Shown here: in pieces, positions 53,376-63,342 of the stretch
Position numbering within the stretch: the stretch's first letter is position 1
Layout of the letters: each line of letters starts with the position of its first letter
Source of the DNA: Cryptosporangium aurantiacum
Lineage (GTDB): Bacteria > Actinomycetota > Actinomycetes > Mycobacteriales > Cryptosporangiaceae
Assembly: GCF_900143005.1 (NCBI RefSeq)
Contig: NZ_FRCS01000001.1
Span: forward strand, 248,001-312,000
Length of the DNA stretch: 64,000 nucleotides
Direction of reading: 5' to 3'
Notes under the pieces: generated by a model
What the model saw: only the letters and a program-made list of their open reading frames with translations
Database searches by the model: none
What the model was told of the DNA's origin: nothing
Program-made: the position numbers and the translations under genes

Positions 53376-55883
53376 TCAGCCGATGATGCGGCTGAGCAGA
53401 GTTTCCTGGACGTCGCGGAGCGGGCGGTCGGCCGTGCCCTCCCGGCGCGTCCACGCACCGTCCGGGCCGAGCTCGAACCCGGCGGCCGACGCGGCCAGCG
53501 AGGTGTCGAGCGTCGCCCGGAGCATCCGGCGCGCCTGGTCGTCGGTGACCCGCACCATCGCCTCGACACGCCGGTCGAGGTTGCGGTGCATCATGTCGGC
53601 CGAGCCGATCCAGAACTCCTCGGCCTCCGTGCCCGGAGCCCCGTTGCCGTACCGGATCACCCGGGAGTGCTCGAGGAACCGCCCGAGGATCGACCGGACC
53701 CGGATGTTCTCGGAGAGCCCGGGGACGCCCGGCCGCAGCGCGCAGATGCCGCGGATCAGCAGGTCCACCTTGACCCCGGCCCGGGAGGCCCGGTAGAGCG
53801 CGTCGATGATGCCCTCGTCGACGATCGAGTTCGCCTTGAGCTGCACCAGGCCGGGCCGGCCCGCCTTCACGTGCTCGATCTCGCGCTCGACGCGCTCGAC
53901 GATGCCGCGCCGGACGCCGTACGGCGCGACCATCAGCGTCCGGTAGTCGGTTTGCCGCGAGTAGCCGGTGAGGACGTTGAACAGGTCGGTCAGGTCGCGG
54001 CCGACGTCCGGGTCCGCGGTGAACAGCCCGAGGTCCTCGTAGAGGCGCGCGGTCTTCGGGTTGTAGTTGCCGGTACCGATGTGCGCGTACCGGCGGATCC
54101 GCCCGTTCTCGTTCCGCACCACCAGCGAGGTCTTGCAGTGCGTCTTCAGGCCCACCAGGCCGTAGACGACGTGGCAGCCCGCCTTCTCCAGCGCCTTCGC
54201 CCAGGAGATGTTCGCCTGCTCGTCGAAGCGGGCCTTGATCTCGACCAGGACGACGACCTGCTTGCCCGCGCTGGCGGCGTCGATCAGCGCGTCGACGATC
54301 GGGGAGTCGCCGGACGTCCGGTAGAGCGTCTGCTTGATCGCCAGCACGTTCGGGTCGGCGGCGGCCTGCTCGATGAAGCGCTGCACGCTGGTCGCGAACG
54401 AGTGGTACGGGTGGTGCACCAGGACGTCGCCCTCGCGCAGCGTCGCGAACACGCTGCGCGGCGTCTCGCCCTCGGCGAACCGCGGGTGGGTGGCCGGGAC
54501 GAACGGCTCGTACTTCAGCTCCGGCCGGTCGACGCCGGCCAGCGCGAACAGCCCGGACAGGTCGAGCAGGCCGGGCACCCGCAGGACGTCCTGCTCGGCC
54601 ACGTCCAGCTCGCGGACGAGCAGCTCCAGCACGTGCTCGCTGACGTTCGAGGCCACCTCGAGCCGGACCACCGGCCCGAACCGCCGCCGGGCCAGCTCGC
54701 GCTCGAGCGCCTGCAGCAGGTCCTCGTCCCGGTCCTCCTCGACCTCCAGGTCGGCGTTGCGGGTGACCCGGAACAGGTGGTGCTCGACCACCTGCATGCC
54801 CGGGAACAGCTGCGACAGGTGGACCGCGATCAGGTCCTCGACCGGCAGGAACCCGCCCTCGACCGCGACGAAACGCGGGACGTTGTCCGGGACCTTGACC
54901 CGGGCGAACCGCTCGGAGCTCTGACCGCCCTCGGGGTCGCGGACCACCACGGCGAGGTTGAGCGAGAGGCCGCTGATGTACGGGAACGGGTGCGCCGGGT
55001 CGACCGCCAGCGGCGTGAGCACCGGGAAGATCAGCTCCCGGAAGAACCGGTGCAGGCGGTGCTGCTCGTCGTCGTTGAGCTCGGCCCAGTGCAGGATCTT
55101 GACGCCGGTGGCCTCCAGCGCGGGCTGGACGTCGTCGGAGAAGCACCGGGCGTGCCGCTCGACCAGCTCGGCCGCGCGCTGGGCGATCAGCGAGAGCTGG
55201 TCACCGGCGGAGAGGCCGTCGACCGACCGGACCGAGAGGCCGGTCGACTTGCGACGCTTCAGACCGGCGACCCGGACCATGTAGAACTCGTCGAGGTTCG
55301 ACGCGAAGATCGCGAGGAACTTCGCGCGCTCCAGCAGCGGCACCTCGCGGTCCTCGGCGAGCGCGAGCACCCGGGCGTTGAAATCGAGCCAGGACAGCTC
55401 GCGGTTGAGGAACCGGCCATCGGGCAGCGGCTGGTCGACCAGCGGCACCGCGTCGTCCTCGTCCTCGGCGATCAGCTCGACCTCGGCGGCCAGCTCGGCC
55501 GCGGGCGGCACGGTGTCTGCCGGGGGCGCGGCCACGGTCTCCGGTTCGGCGGTGGCCCCGGGGGCGTCGCTGTCGGCGGGAGTCTCGACGCCCGCCGTCG
55601 TCGGGCCGCCCGCCACGGCCGCCGCGTCGGCGGCGTCGGCCGCGGTGACGGTGTCCGGAGCCGGACGGCCGGACGGGGCTCGGACCGGGGCCAGCGCGTC
55701 GGCCGGGGGCGGGGCGGACAGGGCGCCGTTGAGCGCCGCATCCGGGGCGGGTGCGGCGTCGGAGGAACGCGCGATGAACCGGCCGTTGGCATCCCGGGCC
55801 CGCCGGGGCCTCGTGGTCCGCTCGTCCGCGGCGGTGGCCGTGGTCGCACTGGTGGTCGCGGTGCTCTCGGTCGTGGCGCTCAC
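53376..55883 (-). CDS. ppk: Polyphosphate kinase 1
   Basis: A 835-residue PPK1, which reversibly makes polyphosphate from ATP. The first 150 residues are Ala/Pro/Asp-rich with a basic patch ([10 protein letters not shown]) and likely disordered, an extension not in E. coli PPK. The catalytic core opens [21 protein letters not shown]. The phosphorylated His region is [20 protein letters not shown], near residue 600, and [19 protein letters not shown]. The end [22 protein letters not shown] is intact. It is the first gene of the ppk/CYTH-CHAD/mutT1 operon on this strand. Confidence 0.96.
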   Translation of the reverse strand: MSATTESTATTSATTATAADERTTRPRRARDANGRFIARSSDAAPAPDAALNGALSAPPPADALAPVRAPSGRPAPDTVTAADAADAAAVAGGPTTAGVETPADSDAPGATAEPETVAAPPADTVPPAAELAAEVELIAEDEDDAVPLVDQPLPDGRFLNRELSWLDFNARVLALAEDREVPLLERAKFLAIFASNLDEFYMVRVAGLKRRKSTGLSVRSVDGLSAGDQLSLIAQRAAELVERHARCFSDDVQPALEATGVKILHWAELNDDEQHRLHRFFRELIFPVLTPLAVDPAHPFPYISGLSLNLAVVVRDPEGGQSSERFARVKVPDNVPRFVAVEGGFLPVEDLIAVHLSQLFPGMQVVEHHLFRVTRNADLEVEEDRDEDLLQALERELARRRFGPVVRLEVASNVSEHVLELLVRELDVAEQDVLRVPGLLDLSGLFALAGVDRPELKYEPFVPATHPRFAEGETPRSVFATLREGDVLVHHPYHSFATSVQRFIEQAAADPNVLAIKQTLYRTSGDSPIVDALIDAASAGKQVVVLVEIKARFDEQANISWAKALEKAGCHVVYGLVGLKTHCKTSLVVRNENGRIRRYAHIGTGNYNPKTARLYEDLGLFTADPDVGRDLTDLFNVLTGYSRQTDYRTLMVAPYGVRRGIVERVEREIEHVKAGRPGLVQLKANSIVDEGIIDALYRASRAGVKVDLLIRGICALRPGVPGLSENIRVRSILGRFLEHSRVIRYGNGAPGTEAEEFWIGSADMMHRNLDRRVEAMVRVTDDQARRMLRATLDTSLAASAAGFELGPDGAWTRREGTADRPLRDVQETLLSRIIG

Positions 55884-55952
55884 GGTTCCATCCTTCCCGC
55901 CGTCGGGTGCGTGTTAGCTCAAAATGCCGATCCGACGTTTCGCCGGGCTTGC

Positions 55953-56165
55953 TCAGCCGACGCCGGGGAACGTGACGATCGTCACCAGCGTGACCTCGCC
56001 GGCCGCATCCCGTTCCAGCCTCACCCGCTGGCCGGGCCGCAGCAGGAGGAGACCACCCGCGTCGAACGCCGCGGCGCTGAACGGGACGTCGCTGCCGTCG
56101 TCGAGCAGCACGCTGCCGTCCCGGCTCTCCCGGGCGAACTGCCGCACGGTGCCTTGGACGCTCAT
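55953..56165 (-). CDS. Small cold-shock-like OB-fold protein
   Basis: A 70-residue protein with the repeated-strand pattern of a cold-shock domain: GTVRQFARESRDGSVLLDD, then VPFSAAAFDAGG and LRPGQRVRLERDAAGEVT. It keeps the strand layout and the GQRV turn but lacks the aromatic RNP1/RNP2 (KGFGFI, VFVH) residues, so it is at best a divergent member. ATG 56165 is chosen; an upstream GTG at 56168 is possible. It is one of the small genes between ppk and cofC on the minus strand. Confidence 0.6.
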   Translation of the reverse strand: MSVQGTVRQFARESRDGSVLLDDGSDVPFSAAAFDAGGLLLLRPGQRVRLERDAAGEVTLVTIVTFPGVG

Positions 56166-56239
56166 CACGCAGATCACTCTAGTGCCGCAATTCGGCTGCC
56201 GCGAACGGGGAACCTGCCGAAGGCGCAGGTGACAACCCA

Positions 56240-56995
56240 TCAGCACGCCGCGCGACCGGCCGGGAACGCGGAGCCGATCGGAGCGAGCAGTGCGGCGGTC
56301 CGGGGTCCGAGCCCGAGCGCCCGGGCGGCGGCGAGGTCGGCCGCGGTGTCGACGTCCCGGCGGATCGACGGGCCGACCCCGGAGCCGTCCGCGACCGCGG
56401 TGAGGTCGATCGCACCCGCGCTTGCGTGGGCGAGCGCCGACCCGGGCCCGTACGCCGGGTCCAGCGGGGTGCGCCCCGGTGCGGCGAGCAGCGTGGTGCC
56501 GGTGCCCGCGGCGTCCGGGACGAACGCGCGGACCCCTAGCCGCTCGACGGCGCGCAGGGCGGCGTCCAGATCTGCCGTTCGAAGCGCGGGAAGGTCGGCA
56601 CCGAGCGCGGCCGTACCGCGGGAACCGCGGCCGTCGGACCCGCCCAGCAGGGCGGCCACCGACGCACCGTGGCGCAGCGCCGGGTTGAGCCCGCCGCCGG
56701 GCGCATCGGGAACACAGACCGCGCCGAGCGCGCTGAGCGCGGCCGCCGCGACCGGGTCGTCGGTCACGACGACGACCCGGTCGACGCGCGGCGCCGCGAG
56801 CATCGCGGCCACCGTGTCCGACGCCATCGCGAGCGCGACCTCGGCGTGCCAGTCGCCGGGCTCGTCCGGTGCCTCCAGCGCGCCGAGCGGGTCCGGACCG
56901 CTGAGGAACGCGACCGAGGCAGGCAGCGTCGCGCGCAGCCGGCTCTTCGCCTGTCCCAGCGGTTTGACCGGCGTCACGATCGCCCATCCCGTCAC
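56240..56995 (-). CDS. cofC: CofC-type guanylyltransferase (F420 biosynthesis)
   Basis: A 251-residue nucleotidyltransferase. The opening AIVTPVKPLGQAKSRL, the metal-site LGADLPALRTADLDAAL, the VTDDPVAAAALSALGA strand and GGLNPALRHGA match CofC/FbiD. It activates 2-phospholactate or PEP with GTP for coenzyme F420, so the organism very likely makes F420. GTG 56995 with GGAGGATGG upstream is preferred to the 30-residue longer form from ATG 57085. Position beside ppk and gpsA agrees with mycobacterial order. Confidence 0.9.
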   Translation of the reverse strand: MTGWAIVTPVKPLGQAKSRLRATLPASVAFLSGPDPLGALEAPDEPGDWHAEVALAMASDTVAAMLAAPRVDRVVVVTDDPVAAAALSALGAVCVPDAPGGGLNPALRHGASVAALLGGSDGRGSRGTAALGADLPALRTADLDAALRAVERLGVRAFVPDAAGTGTTLLAAPGRTPLDPAYGPGSALAHASAGAIDLTAVADGSGVGPSIRRDVDTAADLAAARALGLGPRTAALLAPIGSAFPAGRAAC

Positions 56996-57147
56996 GCCCC
57001 CATCCTCCACTCCTTCGCCCGAGGTCGTCTTCGCAGCCTGGCTCCGACCCGCTGGTGTACGGCGTAGGGTGATGTTTTCCTGCAAGTGAATGGCTCGAAG
57101 GTCGGCGGCGTTCGGCCGGGCGCGGACGGCGAGGAGGCGGCACTGCG

Positions 57148-57864
57148 GTGCGCCGGGGATTCTGGCTTCGGTTCGCGGAGTTCATCCTGCGTCCGCTCCT
57201 CGCTGTTTTCACCCGGCGAACCTGGTTGGGGCACGAGAACGTCCCGGCGAGCGGGCCGGCGATCTTCGTGGCGAACCACACGTCCTGGGCCGACCCACTC
57301 GTCATCGCTCATTTCCTCTACGACCGGCCCCGCGAGATGCGGGTGCTGGTCAAGTCGGGGCTGTTCACGGTGCCGCTCGTCCGCACCGTGCTGCGGTCGT
57401 CCGGCCAGATCCCGGTCCACCGGTCGACCCGCGACGCTGGGGAAGCCCTGCGGACGGCGGCGGCCCGGATCCGGGCAGGCGAAGCACCGTTGATCTATCC
57501 GGAGGGCACCATCACCCGCGATCCCGACCTCTGGCCCATGCAGGGCAAGACCGGCGCCGCCCGCTTGTTCCTCGACACCGGTGCGCCGGTGATCCCGATC
57601 GTGCAGTGGGGCGCGCACCGCATCCACGACTACCGCACCGGGAAGATCCGGCTCCGTCCCCGGACGCCGGTGACGGTCTCGGCGGGCGCTCCCGTCGATC
57701 TCTCCGCCTACGTCGGCGCGCCGCCGACCGGCCCCGTGCTCAAGGAGATCACCGACGTGATCATGCGGCGGATGCGGGACGACCTGGCCGAGGTACGCGG
57801 CGAACCGGCGCCCACCGGTCCGCTGTACGTGCTCGCGGAGTCGCCGCGAGGGCTGGCCCAGTGA
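57148..57864 (+). CDS. plsC: 1-acyl-glycerol-3-phosphate acyltransferase
   Basis: A 238-residue PlsC-type acyltransferase with motif [12 protein letters not shown] (H-x4-D), motif II around [18 protein letters not shown], and motif [16 protein letters not shown]. An N-terminal hydrophobic stretch ([13 protein letters not shown]) anchors it. It adds the second acyl chain in phosphatidic acid synthesis. GTG 57148. The stop overlaps gpsA by four bases; the pair plsC-gpsA gives glycerol-3-phosphate and its acylation in one unit. Confidence 0.92.
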   Translation: MRRGFWLRFAEFILRPLLAVFTRRTWLGHENVPASGPAIFVANHTSWADPLVIAHFLYDRPREMRVLVKSGLFTVPLVRTVLRSSGQIPVHRSTRDAGEALRTAAARIRAGEAPLIYPEGTITRDPDLWPMQGKTGAARLFLDTGAPVIPIVQWGAHRIHDYRTGKIRLRPRTPVTVSAGAPVDLSAYVGAPPTGPVLKEITDVIMRRMRDDLAEVRGEPAPTGPLYVLAESPRGLAQ

Positions 57865-58880
57865 GCGGCGCCGACACCGTGCGCGCCGCGGTCCTGGGCG
57901 CCGGTTCCTGGGGAACCGCGTACGGCAAGGTGCTGGCCGACGCCGGCTGCGAGGTGATGATCTGGGCCCGCCGTCCGGAGCTGGCCGCGGCGCTGAACGA
58001 GCAGCGGGAGAACAGCGACTACCTGCCCGGCGTCCGGCTGCCGGACCGGCTCCGGGCGACCGCCGACCACAAGGAGGCGCTGTCCGGCGCCGACCTGGTC
58101 GTGCTCGCGGTGCCGTCGCAGACGATGCGGACGAACCTCGAGCAGTGGGTCGACGCGCTCGGCGACGACACCACGCTGGTCAGCCTCGCCAAGGGCGTCG
58201 AGCTGGGCACGCACAAGCGGATGACCGAGGTGATCGTCGAGGTCACCGGCGTGCCGGACAGCCGGGTGGCGGTGGTCTCCGGCCCGAACCTGGCCAAGGA
58301 GATCGCGTCCGAGCAACCGGCCGCCACGGTGGTCGCGTCGATCGATCCGGCCAGGGCGGAGCTGCTCCAGCGGGCGTCCACGACCTGGTACCTGCGTCCG
58401 TACACCAACCACGACGTGGTCGGCTGTGAGCTCGGTGGTGCGGTGAAGAACGTCATCGCGCTGGCCTGTGGGATGGCCGAGGGGATGGGGTTCGGCGACA
58501 ACACGAAGGCGTCGCTGATCACCCGCGGGCTGGCGGAGACCGCGCGGCTGGGCGTCGCGCTGGGTGCCGAGCCCATGACGTTCGCCGGGCTGGCCGGCCT
58601 GGGGGACCTGGTGGCGACCTGCACGTCGCCGCTGTCCCGTAACCGGACGTTCGGCGAGCGGCTCGGTCGCGGGGAGACGATGGAGCAGGCCTACGCGCAC
58701 AGCAGGCAGACCGCCGAGGGCGTGAAGTCGTGCCTGTCGATCCTCGAACTCGCCGCCGGGGTGGGGGTGGAGATGCCGATCACCGAGCAGGTGGTGCAGG
58801 TGTGCCACGAGGGCATCGCGCCCTCCGTCGCGATGAAGTACCTGATGCGCCGGGAGCCGAAGCCGGAGCGTCGGTCGTGA
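57861..58880 (+). CDS. gpsA: Glycerol-3-phosphate dehydrogenase (NAD(P)+)
   Basis: A 339-residue enzyme reducing dihydroxyacetone phosphate to glycerol-3-phosphate for lipids. The opening is [21 protein letters not shown], then [24 protein letters not shown] and [33 protein letters not shown] with the catalytic Lys. GTG 57861 overlaps plsC (GTGA); its stop overlaps the next gene the same way. Confidence 0.95.
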   Translation: MSGADTVRAAVLGAGSWGTAYGKVLADAGCEVMIWARRPELAAALNEQRENSDYLPGVRLPDRLRATADHKEALSGADLVVLAVPSQTMRTNLEQWVDALGDDTTLVSLAKGVELGTHKRMTEVIVEVTGVPDSRVAVVSGPNLAKEIASEQPAATVVASIDPARAELLQRASTTWYLRPYTNHDVVGCELGGAVKNVIALACGMAEGMGFGDNTKASLITRGLAETARLGVALGAEPMTFAGLAGLGDLVATCTSPLSRNRTFGERLGRGETMEQAYAHSRQTAEGVKSCLSILELAAGVGVEMPITEQVVQVCHEGIAPSVAMKYLMRREPKPERRS

Positions 58881-60016
58881 GCACGAGATCCACGTCGGCC
58901 GCGCACGGGGACGGGACGGTCGCGTCGCACGCGGGGGAGCGGGACGCAGTGCTCGGCGAGCCCGCTCGCCCGGGGCCGGTGCTCTCGTCGGTCTTCCACC
59001 TGCCGCCAGCCCCGGGCGGCCCCGCGCTCGACGGCTACGGCCGACCGGACAACCCGACCTACCGCGACCTGGAGCGGGCGTTCTCCGAGCTGGAGGGCGG
59101 CACGAAGGTCACGGCGTTCGCGTCAGGCATGGCTGCGATCTCCGCTGTCCTGTTCGGATTGCTGAAGGCCGGCGACACGGTCGTGATCCCGTCCGACGGC
59201 TACTACGCGACCCGTCCGCTGGCCGCCGACCGGCTCGCGGCGTTCGGCGTCACGGTCCGCACGGCGCCGACGCTCGGTCCGTACCCGGTCGAGGGCGCGA
59301 CGCTGCTCCTGCTGGAGACGCCGAGCAACCCCGGGATGGACGTCTGCGACCTCCCGGCGGTGTGCGCCGCGGCCCGTGCGGCCGGTGCGCTGGTCGCGGT
59401 CGACAACACCACGGCGACGCCGCTCGGCCAGCGTCCGCTCGACCTGGGCGCCGACCTGGTCGTCGCCAGCGACACGAAGGCGCTCGCCGGCCACGGTGAC
59501 CTGCTGCTCGGGCACGTGAGCACCAGGGACGACGAGCTCGCGGCGAAGGTCCGGCAGTGGCGGACCTGGACCGGTTCGATCCCCGGCCCGTTCGAGGCCT
59601 GGCTGGCGCTGCGCTCGCTGGCGACGCTCGACGTCCGGCTGGCCCGGCAGGCGGCGAACGCGCTCGCGGTGGCGGAGCTGCTGAGCGCCCGCCCCGAAGT
59701 GACCGCCGTCCGCTACCCCGGCCTGCCCGGCGATCCGGCGCACGAGGTCGCGGTGCGGCAGATGCGCCGGTTCGGCGGGGTGCTCTCGGCGGAACTGCCG
59801 GACGCGGCGTTCGTCGAGCGGATGCTGGCGGCGTCCCGGCTGGCGTCCGCGGTGACGAGCTTCGGCGACGTCCGCACCGGTATCGACCGGCGGGCGCAGT
59901 GGGGCGGCGACGACGTTCCGGACGGGTTCGTCCGGATCTCTTGTGGAATCGAAGACACCGAGGATCTGCTCGCCGACCTGAAAGCAGCACTCGACGCCGC
60001 AGTAACCGCGGGGTAG
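58877..60016 (+). CDS. Cystathionine gamma-lyase-like PLP enzyme
   Basis: A 379-residue protein of the Cys/Met metabolism PLP family. It has [38 protein letters not shown]176 in [15 protein letters not shown], and K201 in [18 protein letters not shown] as PLP Lys, then [10 protein letters not shown] and [15 protein letters not shown]. The usual TxYxxGHSDVxxG form is here [14 protein letters not shown], which fits. Whether it acts on cystathionine, homocysteine or methionine cannot be told. GTG 58877 overlaps gpsA; ddl follows. Confidence 0.88.
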   Translation: MSTRSTSAAHGDGTVASHAGERDAVLGEPARPGPVLSSVFHLPPAPGGPALDGYGRPDNPTYRDLERAFSELEGGTKVTAFASGMAAISAVLFGLLKAGDTVVIPSDGYYATRPLAADRLAAFGVTVRTAPTLGPYPVEGATLLLLETPSNPGMDVCDLPAVCAAARAAGALVAVDNTTATPLGQRPLDLGADLVVASDTKALAGHGDLLLGHVSTRDDELAAKVRQWRTWTGSIPGPFEAWLALRSLATLDVRLARQAANALAVAELLSARPEVTAVRYPGLPGDPAHEVAVRQMRRFGGVLSAELPDAAFVERMLAASRLASAVTSFGDVRTGIDRRAQWGGDDVPDGFVRISCGIEDTEDLLADLKAALDAAVTAG

Positions 60017-60078
60017 CTCCTGGTGCGGGGAGGATCGGGGGCGCAACCGAGTGGGCGGCGGCAGGTAGGGTCTGCCGG

Positions 60079-61191
60079 GTGACGAGCGATCCCTCCCCCG
60101 GGTCGAGAAGACTCCGCGTCGCCGTAATTTTCGGCGGACGCAGCACCGAGCACGCGATCTCCTGCGTCAGCGGCGGTGCAGTGCTGTCCGGCCTCGACCG
60201 GGACGCGTTCGACGTGATCCCGGTCGGCATCACCCCCGAGGGGCGCTGGGTGCTCGCACCCGACGACCCGGCCGCGCTGAAGGCCGTCGGCCGCGAGTTG
60301 CCGAGCATCAAGGACGGCACCGACGTGGTCCTGCCCGGCGACCCGACCCGCGGTGGTCTGGTGGTGGCCGAGCCGACCGACGGCGTCGGCGCGCTGGCGG
60401 GCGTCGACGTGGTGTTCCCGGTGCTGCACGGCCCGTACGGCGAGGACGGCACGATCCAGGGTCTGCTGGAGATGGCCGGGCTGCCCTACGTCGGTTCCGG
60501 CGTGTTCGCGTCCGCCGCCGCGATGGACAAGGAGTACACGAAGAAGCTGCTCGCGGCCGAGGGCCTGGCGGTCGGCGACTACGTGGTGCTGCGCGACGGC
60601 GGGACGCTCACCGAGGCACAGCGCGGCCGGCTCGGGCTGCCCGCGTTCGTGAAGCCGGCCCGCGCCGGGTCGAGCATCGGCATCACCCGGATCACCGACT
60701 GGTCGCAGCTCGACGAGGCGGTGGCCGCGGCGCGTCTGGTCGACCCGAAGGTGCTGGTCGAGGCCGCGGTGGTGGGCCGCGAGGTGGAGTGCGGCGTGCT
60801 GGAGGGGGAGCACGGCGGTCCGCCGGAGGCCAGCGTCCCGGCCGAGATCCGACTGATCAGCCCGGATCACGACTGGTACGACTTCGAGGCCAAGTACCTC
60901 GACGACGCCTGCGAGTTCGACGTCCCGGCGAAGCTGTCCGGCGAGATCACCGCGAACCTGCGCGAGGCGGCCTGCCGGGCGTTCGAGGCGCTCGGGTGCG
61001 CCGGCCTGGCGCGGGTCGACTTCTTCGTGACGCCGGACGGCGGTCTGATCGTCAACGAGGTCAACACGATGCCGGGCTTCACCCCGATCTCGATGTTCCC
61101 GCGGATGTGGGCGGAGACCGGGCTGCCGTTCAACGAACTGGTCGGGCGCCTGGTGCGGACCGCGGTCGCGCGTGGCTCCGGCCTGCGCTGA
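60079..61191 (+). CDS. ddl: D-alanine-D-alanine ligase
   Basis: A 370-residue ATP-grasp enzyme making D-Ala-D-Ala for peptidoglycan. Features: [63 protein letters not shown] (ATP loop), [10 protein letters not shown] and the metal motif [30 protein letters not shown] 60079. It is the last gene of the plus-strand run and is followed by the convergent DUF3515 gene. Confidence 0.96.
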   Translation: MTSDPSPGSRRLRVAVIFGGRSTEHAISCVSGGAVLSGLDRDAFDVIPVGITPEGRWVLAPDDPAALKAVGRELPSIKDGTDVVLPGDPTRGGLVVAEPTDGVGALAGVDVVFPVLHGPYGEDGTIQGLLEMAGLPYVGSGVFASAAAMDKEYTKKLLAAEGLAVGDYVVLRDGGTLTEAQRGRLGLPAFVKPARAGSSIGITRITDWSQLDEAVAAARLVDPKVLVEAAVVGREVECGVLEGEHGGPPEASVPAEIRLISPDHDWYDFEAKYLDDACEFDVPAKLSGEITANLREAACRAFEALGCAGLARVDFFVTPDGGLIVNEVNTMPGFTPISMFPRMWAETGLPFNELVGRLVRTAVARGSGLR

Positions 61192-61240
61192 AACCCCGGG
61201 CGCCCGGGCCGCGTCGCGGGTCCCGGGCGCACCGACGTCG

Positions 61241-61792
61241 TCAGCGGGCGGGCGGCACCGACTTGAGGATCGGACCGGCGAGCGGGCGCAGCAGCGTCCC
61301 AGGGCGTCCGACGTTGTACGGAGCAGGAAGCCGCAGGTCGACCGCGACGCTCAACCCCACCGCGCGCAGGAACGACTGCTCTTTGCCCTCGGTCACCAGC
61401 CAGGTGACGCCGTCGATCTGCACGGTCTGGTCGGCGCTTCCGGCCGTGGTGGCCGGTGGACCGATGCCGCACCGGAGCACGATCGCCGGGTCGCCCCAGG
61501 CCGCGGTCCGCTCGGACGCCGTCGCCGGCGACACCGGGCGGCTGGCGTGTTCGGCCAGCGTGGTGGGCAGGTTGGCGAGCAGCGCGCGGCAGATCGTCTC
61601 GGTGTTCGGCTGGGCCTTCGAGACGTCGACCGTCACCGCGCTCGAGGCGGCGGGCTTCGGCTCGGCGTCCTCGGCGAACCCGCCGGACCACCAGAACACG
61701 CCGAGGCCCGCCACCACCGCGAGCGGTATCGCGACGAGCGTCGCGGTGACCGCCGCGCGGTAGCGGTCGGACTTCGTAACCTCTCCAGCCAC
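61241..61792 (-). CDS. DUF3515 family membrane-anchored protein
   Basis: A 183-residue protein with one N-terminal helix (AAVTATLVAIPLAVVAGLGVFWW) and an extracellular domain containing CRALLANLPTTLAEHASRPVSP, WGDPAIVLRCGIGPP, DGVTWLVTEG and SFLRAVGLSVAVDLRLPAPY. These are hallmarks of DUF3515, found beside ddl or thiL in actinobacteria. The two Cys (in ICRALL and LRCGI) may form a disulfide. Function unknown. It lies just after the Lrp-domain gene on this strand. Confidence 0.85.
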   Translation of the reverse strand: MAGEVTKSDRYRAAVTATLVAIPLAVVAGLGVFWWSGGFAEDAEPKPAASSAVTVDVSKAQPNTETICRALLANLPTTLAEHASRPVSPATASERTAAWGDPAIVLRCGIGPPATTAGSADQTVQIDGVTWLVTEGKEQSFLRAVGLSVAVDLRLPAPYNVGRPGTLLRPLAGPILKSVPPAR

Positions 61793-61794
61793 GG

Positions 61795-62028
61795 TCAGAG
61801 GTGGACGACCGAGCAGGTCAGCGTGCGGGTGATACCGGTGACGCTCTGCACCTTGCTGACGACCAGCGAGCCGAGCTCGTCCACGGTCTCGGCCTGGGTC
61901 AGCACGATGACGTCGTACGGACCGGTGACCGCATCCACCTGGACGACGCCGGGCAGGTCGCTGACCGTAGCGGCAACATCCCGGGCCTTGCCGACCTCGG
62001 TCTGGATGAGGATGTATGCCTGTACCAC
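61795..62028 (-). CDS. Lrp/AsnC ligand-binding domain protein without HTH
   Basis: A 77-residue single RAM (Lrp ligand-binding) domain: VQAYILIQTEVGKARDVAATVSDLPGVVQVDAVTGPYDVIVLTQAETVDELG, ending CSVVHL. There is no DNA-binding helix. Such stand-alone domains can bind amino acids and pair with other proteins. Start GTG 62028 is chosen because GGGAG precedes it and homologues start VQAYILIQTEVG; ATG 62058 would add 10 residues. It is cotranscribed with DUF3515 (2 bp gap). Confidence 0.85.
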   Translation of the reverse strand: MVQAYILIQTEVGKARDVAATVSDLPGVVQVDAVTGPYDVIVLTQAETVDELGSLVVSKVQSVTGITRTLTCSVVHL

Positions 62029-62193
62029 GGACACGCTCCCTGTAACGCCATTCGACACCGTCCGTACCGGAACGACGGATGGTAGGACGGGTGCACGCTA
62101 CCGCACCACCTGGTTGGGATATTCGGCCCAGGTCACGCCGGTGTGGTGTAGGTCGCGGCAGCTCAGAATGTGGGCAGGGGAGGAGTGGGCGGC

Positions 62194-63132
62194 GTGACCG
62201 TCTCGGACATCGGGGAAGCCGGTCTGCTGGAGCGGGTTTTCCCGCGGCTGCCGCAGAGCCGCGCGACTCTGCTCGGCCCCGGCGACGACGCCGCTCTGGT
62301 GGCGGTGCGCGGTGGCCGGGTGGTCGCCACTACCGACCTGCTGGTCGAGGGCAGGCACTTCCGGCTGGACTGGTCGAGCCCGCGCGACGTCGGGCGGAAG
62401 GCGGCCGCGCAGAACCTGGCCGACGTGGCGGCGATGGGCGGCGTCGGCACCGCGCTGCTGATCGGCCTGGCGCTGCCCGGTGACACCGAGGTGAGCTGGG
62501 CGGAAGCGTTCTACGACGGCCTGCGCGAGGAATGTGACCTGGTCGGGGCGGGCATCGTCGGCGGCGACGTGGTGCGCTCGGAGCACGGGATCACGATCGC
62601 GGTGACCGCGCTGGGCTCGATGCGTGGCCGCGAGCCGGTGACCCGGTCCGGCGCGAAACCGGGTGACGTCGTTGCGATCGCCGGCCGGGTGGGCTGGTCG
62701 GCGGCCGGCCTCGCGGTCCTGTCGCGTGGTTTCCGGACGCCGCGCGCGCTGGTGGACGCTCATCGGTTCCCGCAGGTGCCGTACGCGGCCGGTCCGGTCG
62801 CCGCCGATCTCGGTGCCACCGCGATGTGTGACGTGTCCGACGGGCTGGTCGCGGACCTGCGGTCGATCGCGGTCGCCAGCGGCGTCTCGATCGAGATCAC
62901 GACCGACGTCCTGGAAGTCACCGCGCAGATGCGGGACGCCGCGCTCGCGCTCGGGGTCGACCCGGTCCGCTGGCTCCTGGACGGGGGCGAGGACCATGCG
63001 TTGATCGCCACGTTTCCGCCGCGCGTCGATCTTCCGGAGAAATGGCTGACGATCGGCCGCGTGGTGCGGGGCCGCGGCGTGTACGTCGACGGGCAACCCA
63101 GCGCTGACCAGGGCTTCGACCACTTCCGCTGA
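62194..63132 (+). CDS. thiL: Thiamine-monophosphate kinase
   Basis: A 312-residue AIR-synthase-fold enzyme that phosphorylates thiamine monophosphate to the cofactor TPP. Features: LLGPGDDAALVAV (metal), ATTDLLVEGRHFRLDW, RKAAAQNLADVAAMGG, IVGGDVVRSEHGITIAV and DVSDGLVADL. GTG 62194 is chosen for GGGGAGG upstream, against a GTG at 62170 that would add eight residues. It is the last gene before a Ser/Thr kinase. Its neighbours ddl, DUF3515 and the Lrp-type gene match the mycobacterial order. Confidence 0.93.
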   Translation: MTVSDIGEAGLLERVFPRLPQSRATLLGPGDDAALVAVRGGRVVATTDLLVEGRHFRLDWSSPRDVGRKAAAQNLADVAAMGGVGTALLIGLALPGDTEVSWAEAFYDGLREECDLVGAGIVGGDVVRSEHGITIAVTALGSMRGREPVTRSGAKPGDVVAIAGRVGWSAAGLAVLSRGFRTPRALVDAHRFPQVPYAAGPVAADLGATAMCDVSDGLVADLRSIAVASGVSIEITTDVLEVTAQMRDAALALGVDPVRWLLDGGEDHALIATFPPRVDLPEKWLTIGRVVRGRGVYVDGQPSADQGFDHFR

Positions 63133-63270
63133 CCCGCGTCCGACCCCTGCGTGGGCTTCGTCTCAGCCTTGGACTATGGTCGCCGATGGGTGATTTGTGC
63201 CAAATAGGCATCCTGGGAGAGGCGTGCTGATAGACGGCGTGCGTCGGATTCGGCGTTTCGTCCTTCCGGT

Positions 63271-63288
63271 CGGAGGCTAATCCGCCTC
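63271..63288 (+). terminator. Possible hairpin after thiL
   Basis: GGAGGC-TAATCC-GCCTCC, a 6-bp perfect stem in the 210-bp gap between thiL and the kinase, about 140 bp after thiL. Possibly a weak terminator or leader element. Positions are accurate to within a few bases. Confidence 0.35.
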
Positions 63289-63342
63289 CAGTGAGCTGAT
63301 ACCTCCAGCGGGCCGACGTGTGAACGAGGGGCAGGGTGGACT

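Noticed and set aside
53169-57089. A 1306-codon open frame on the plus strand across ppk and CYTH-CHAD
   Set aside because: The frame lies antisense to well-supported genes, has only Arg/Pro/Ala-biased composition and no domain. High GC removes stop codons from such frames.
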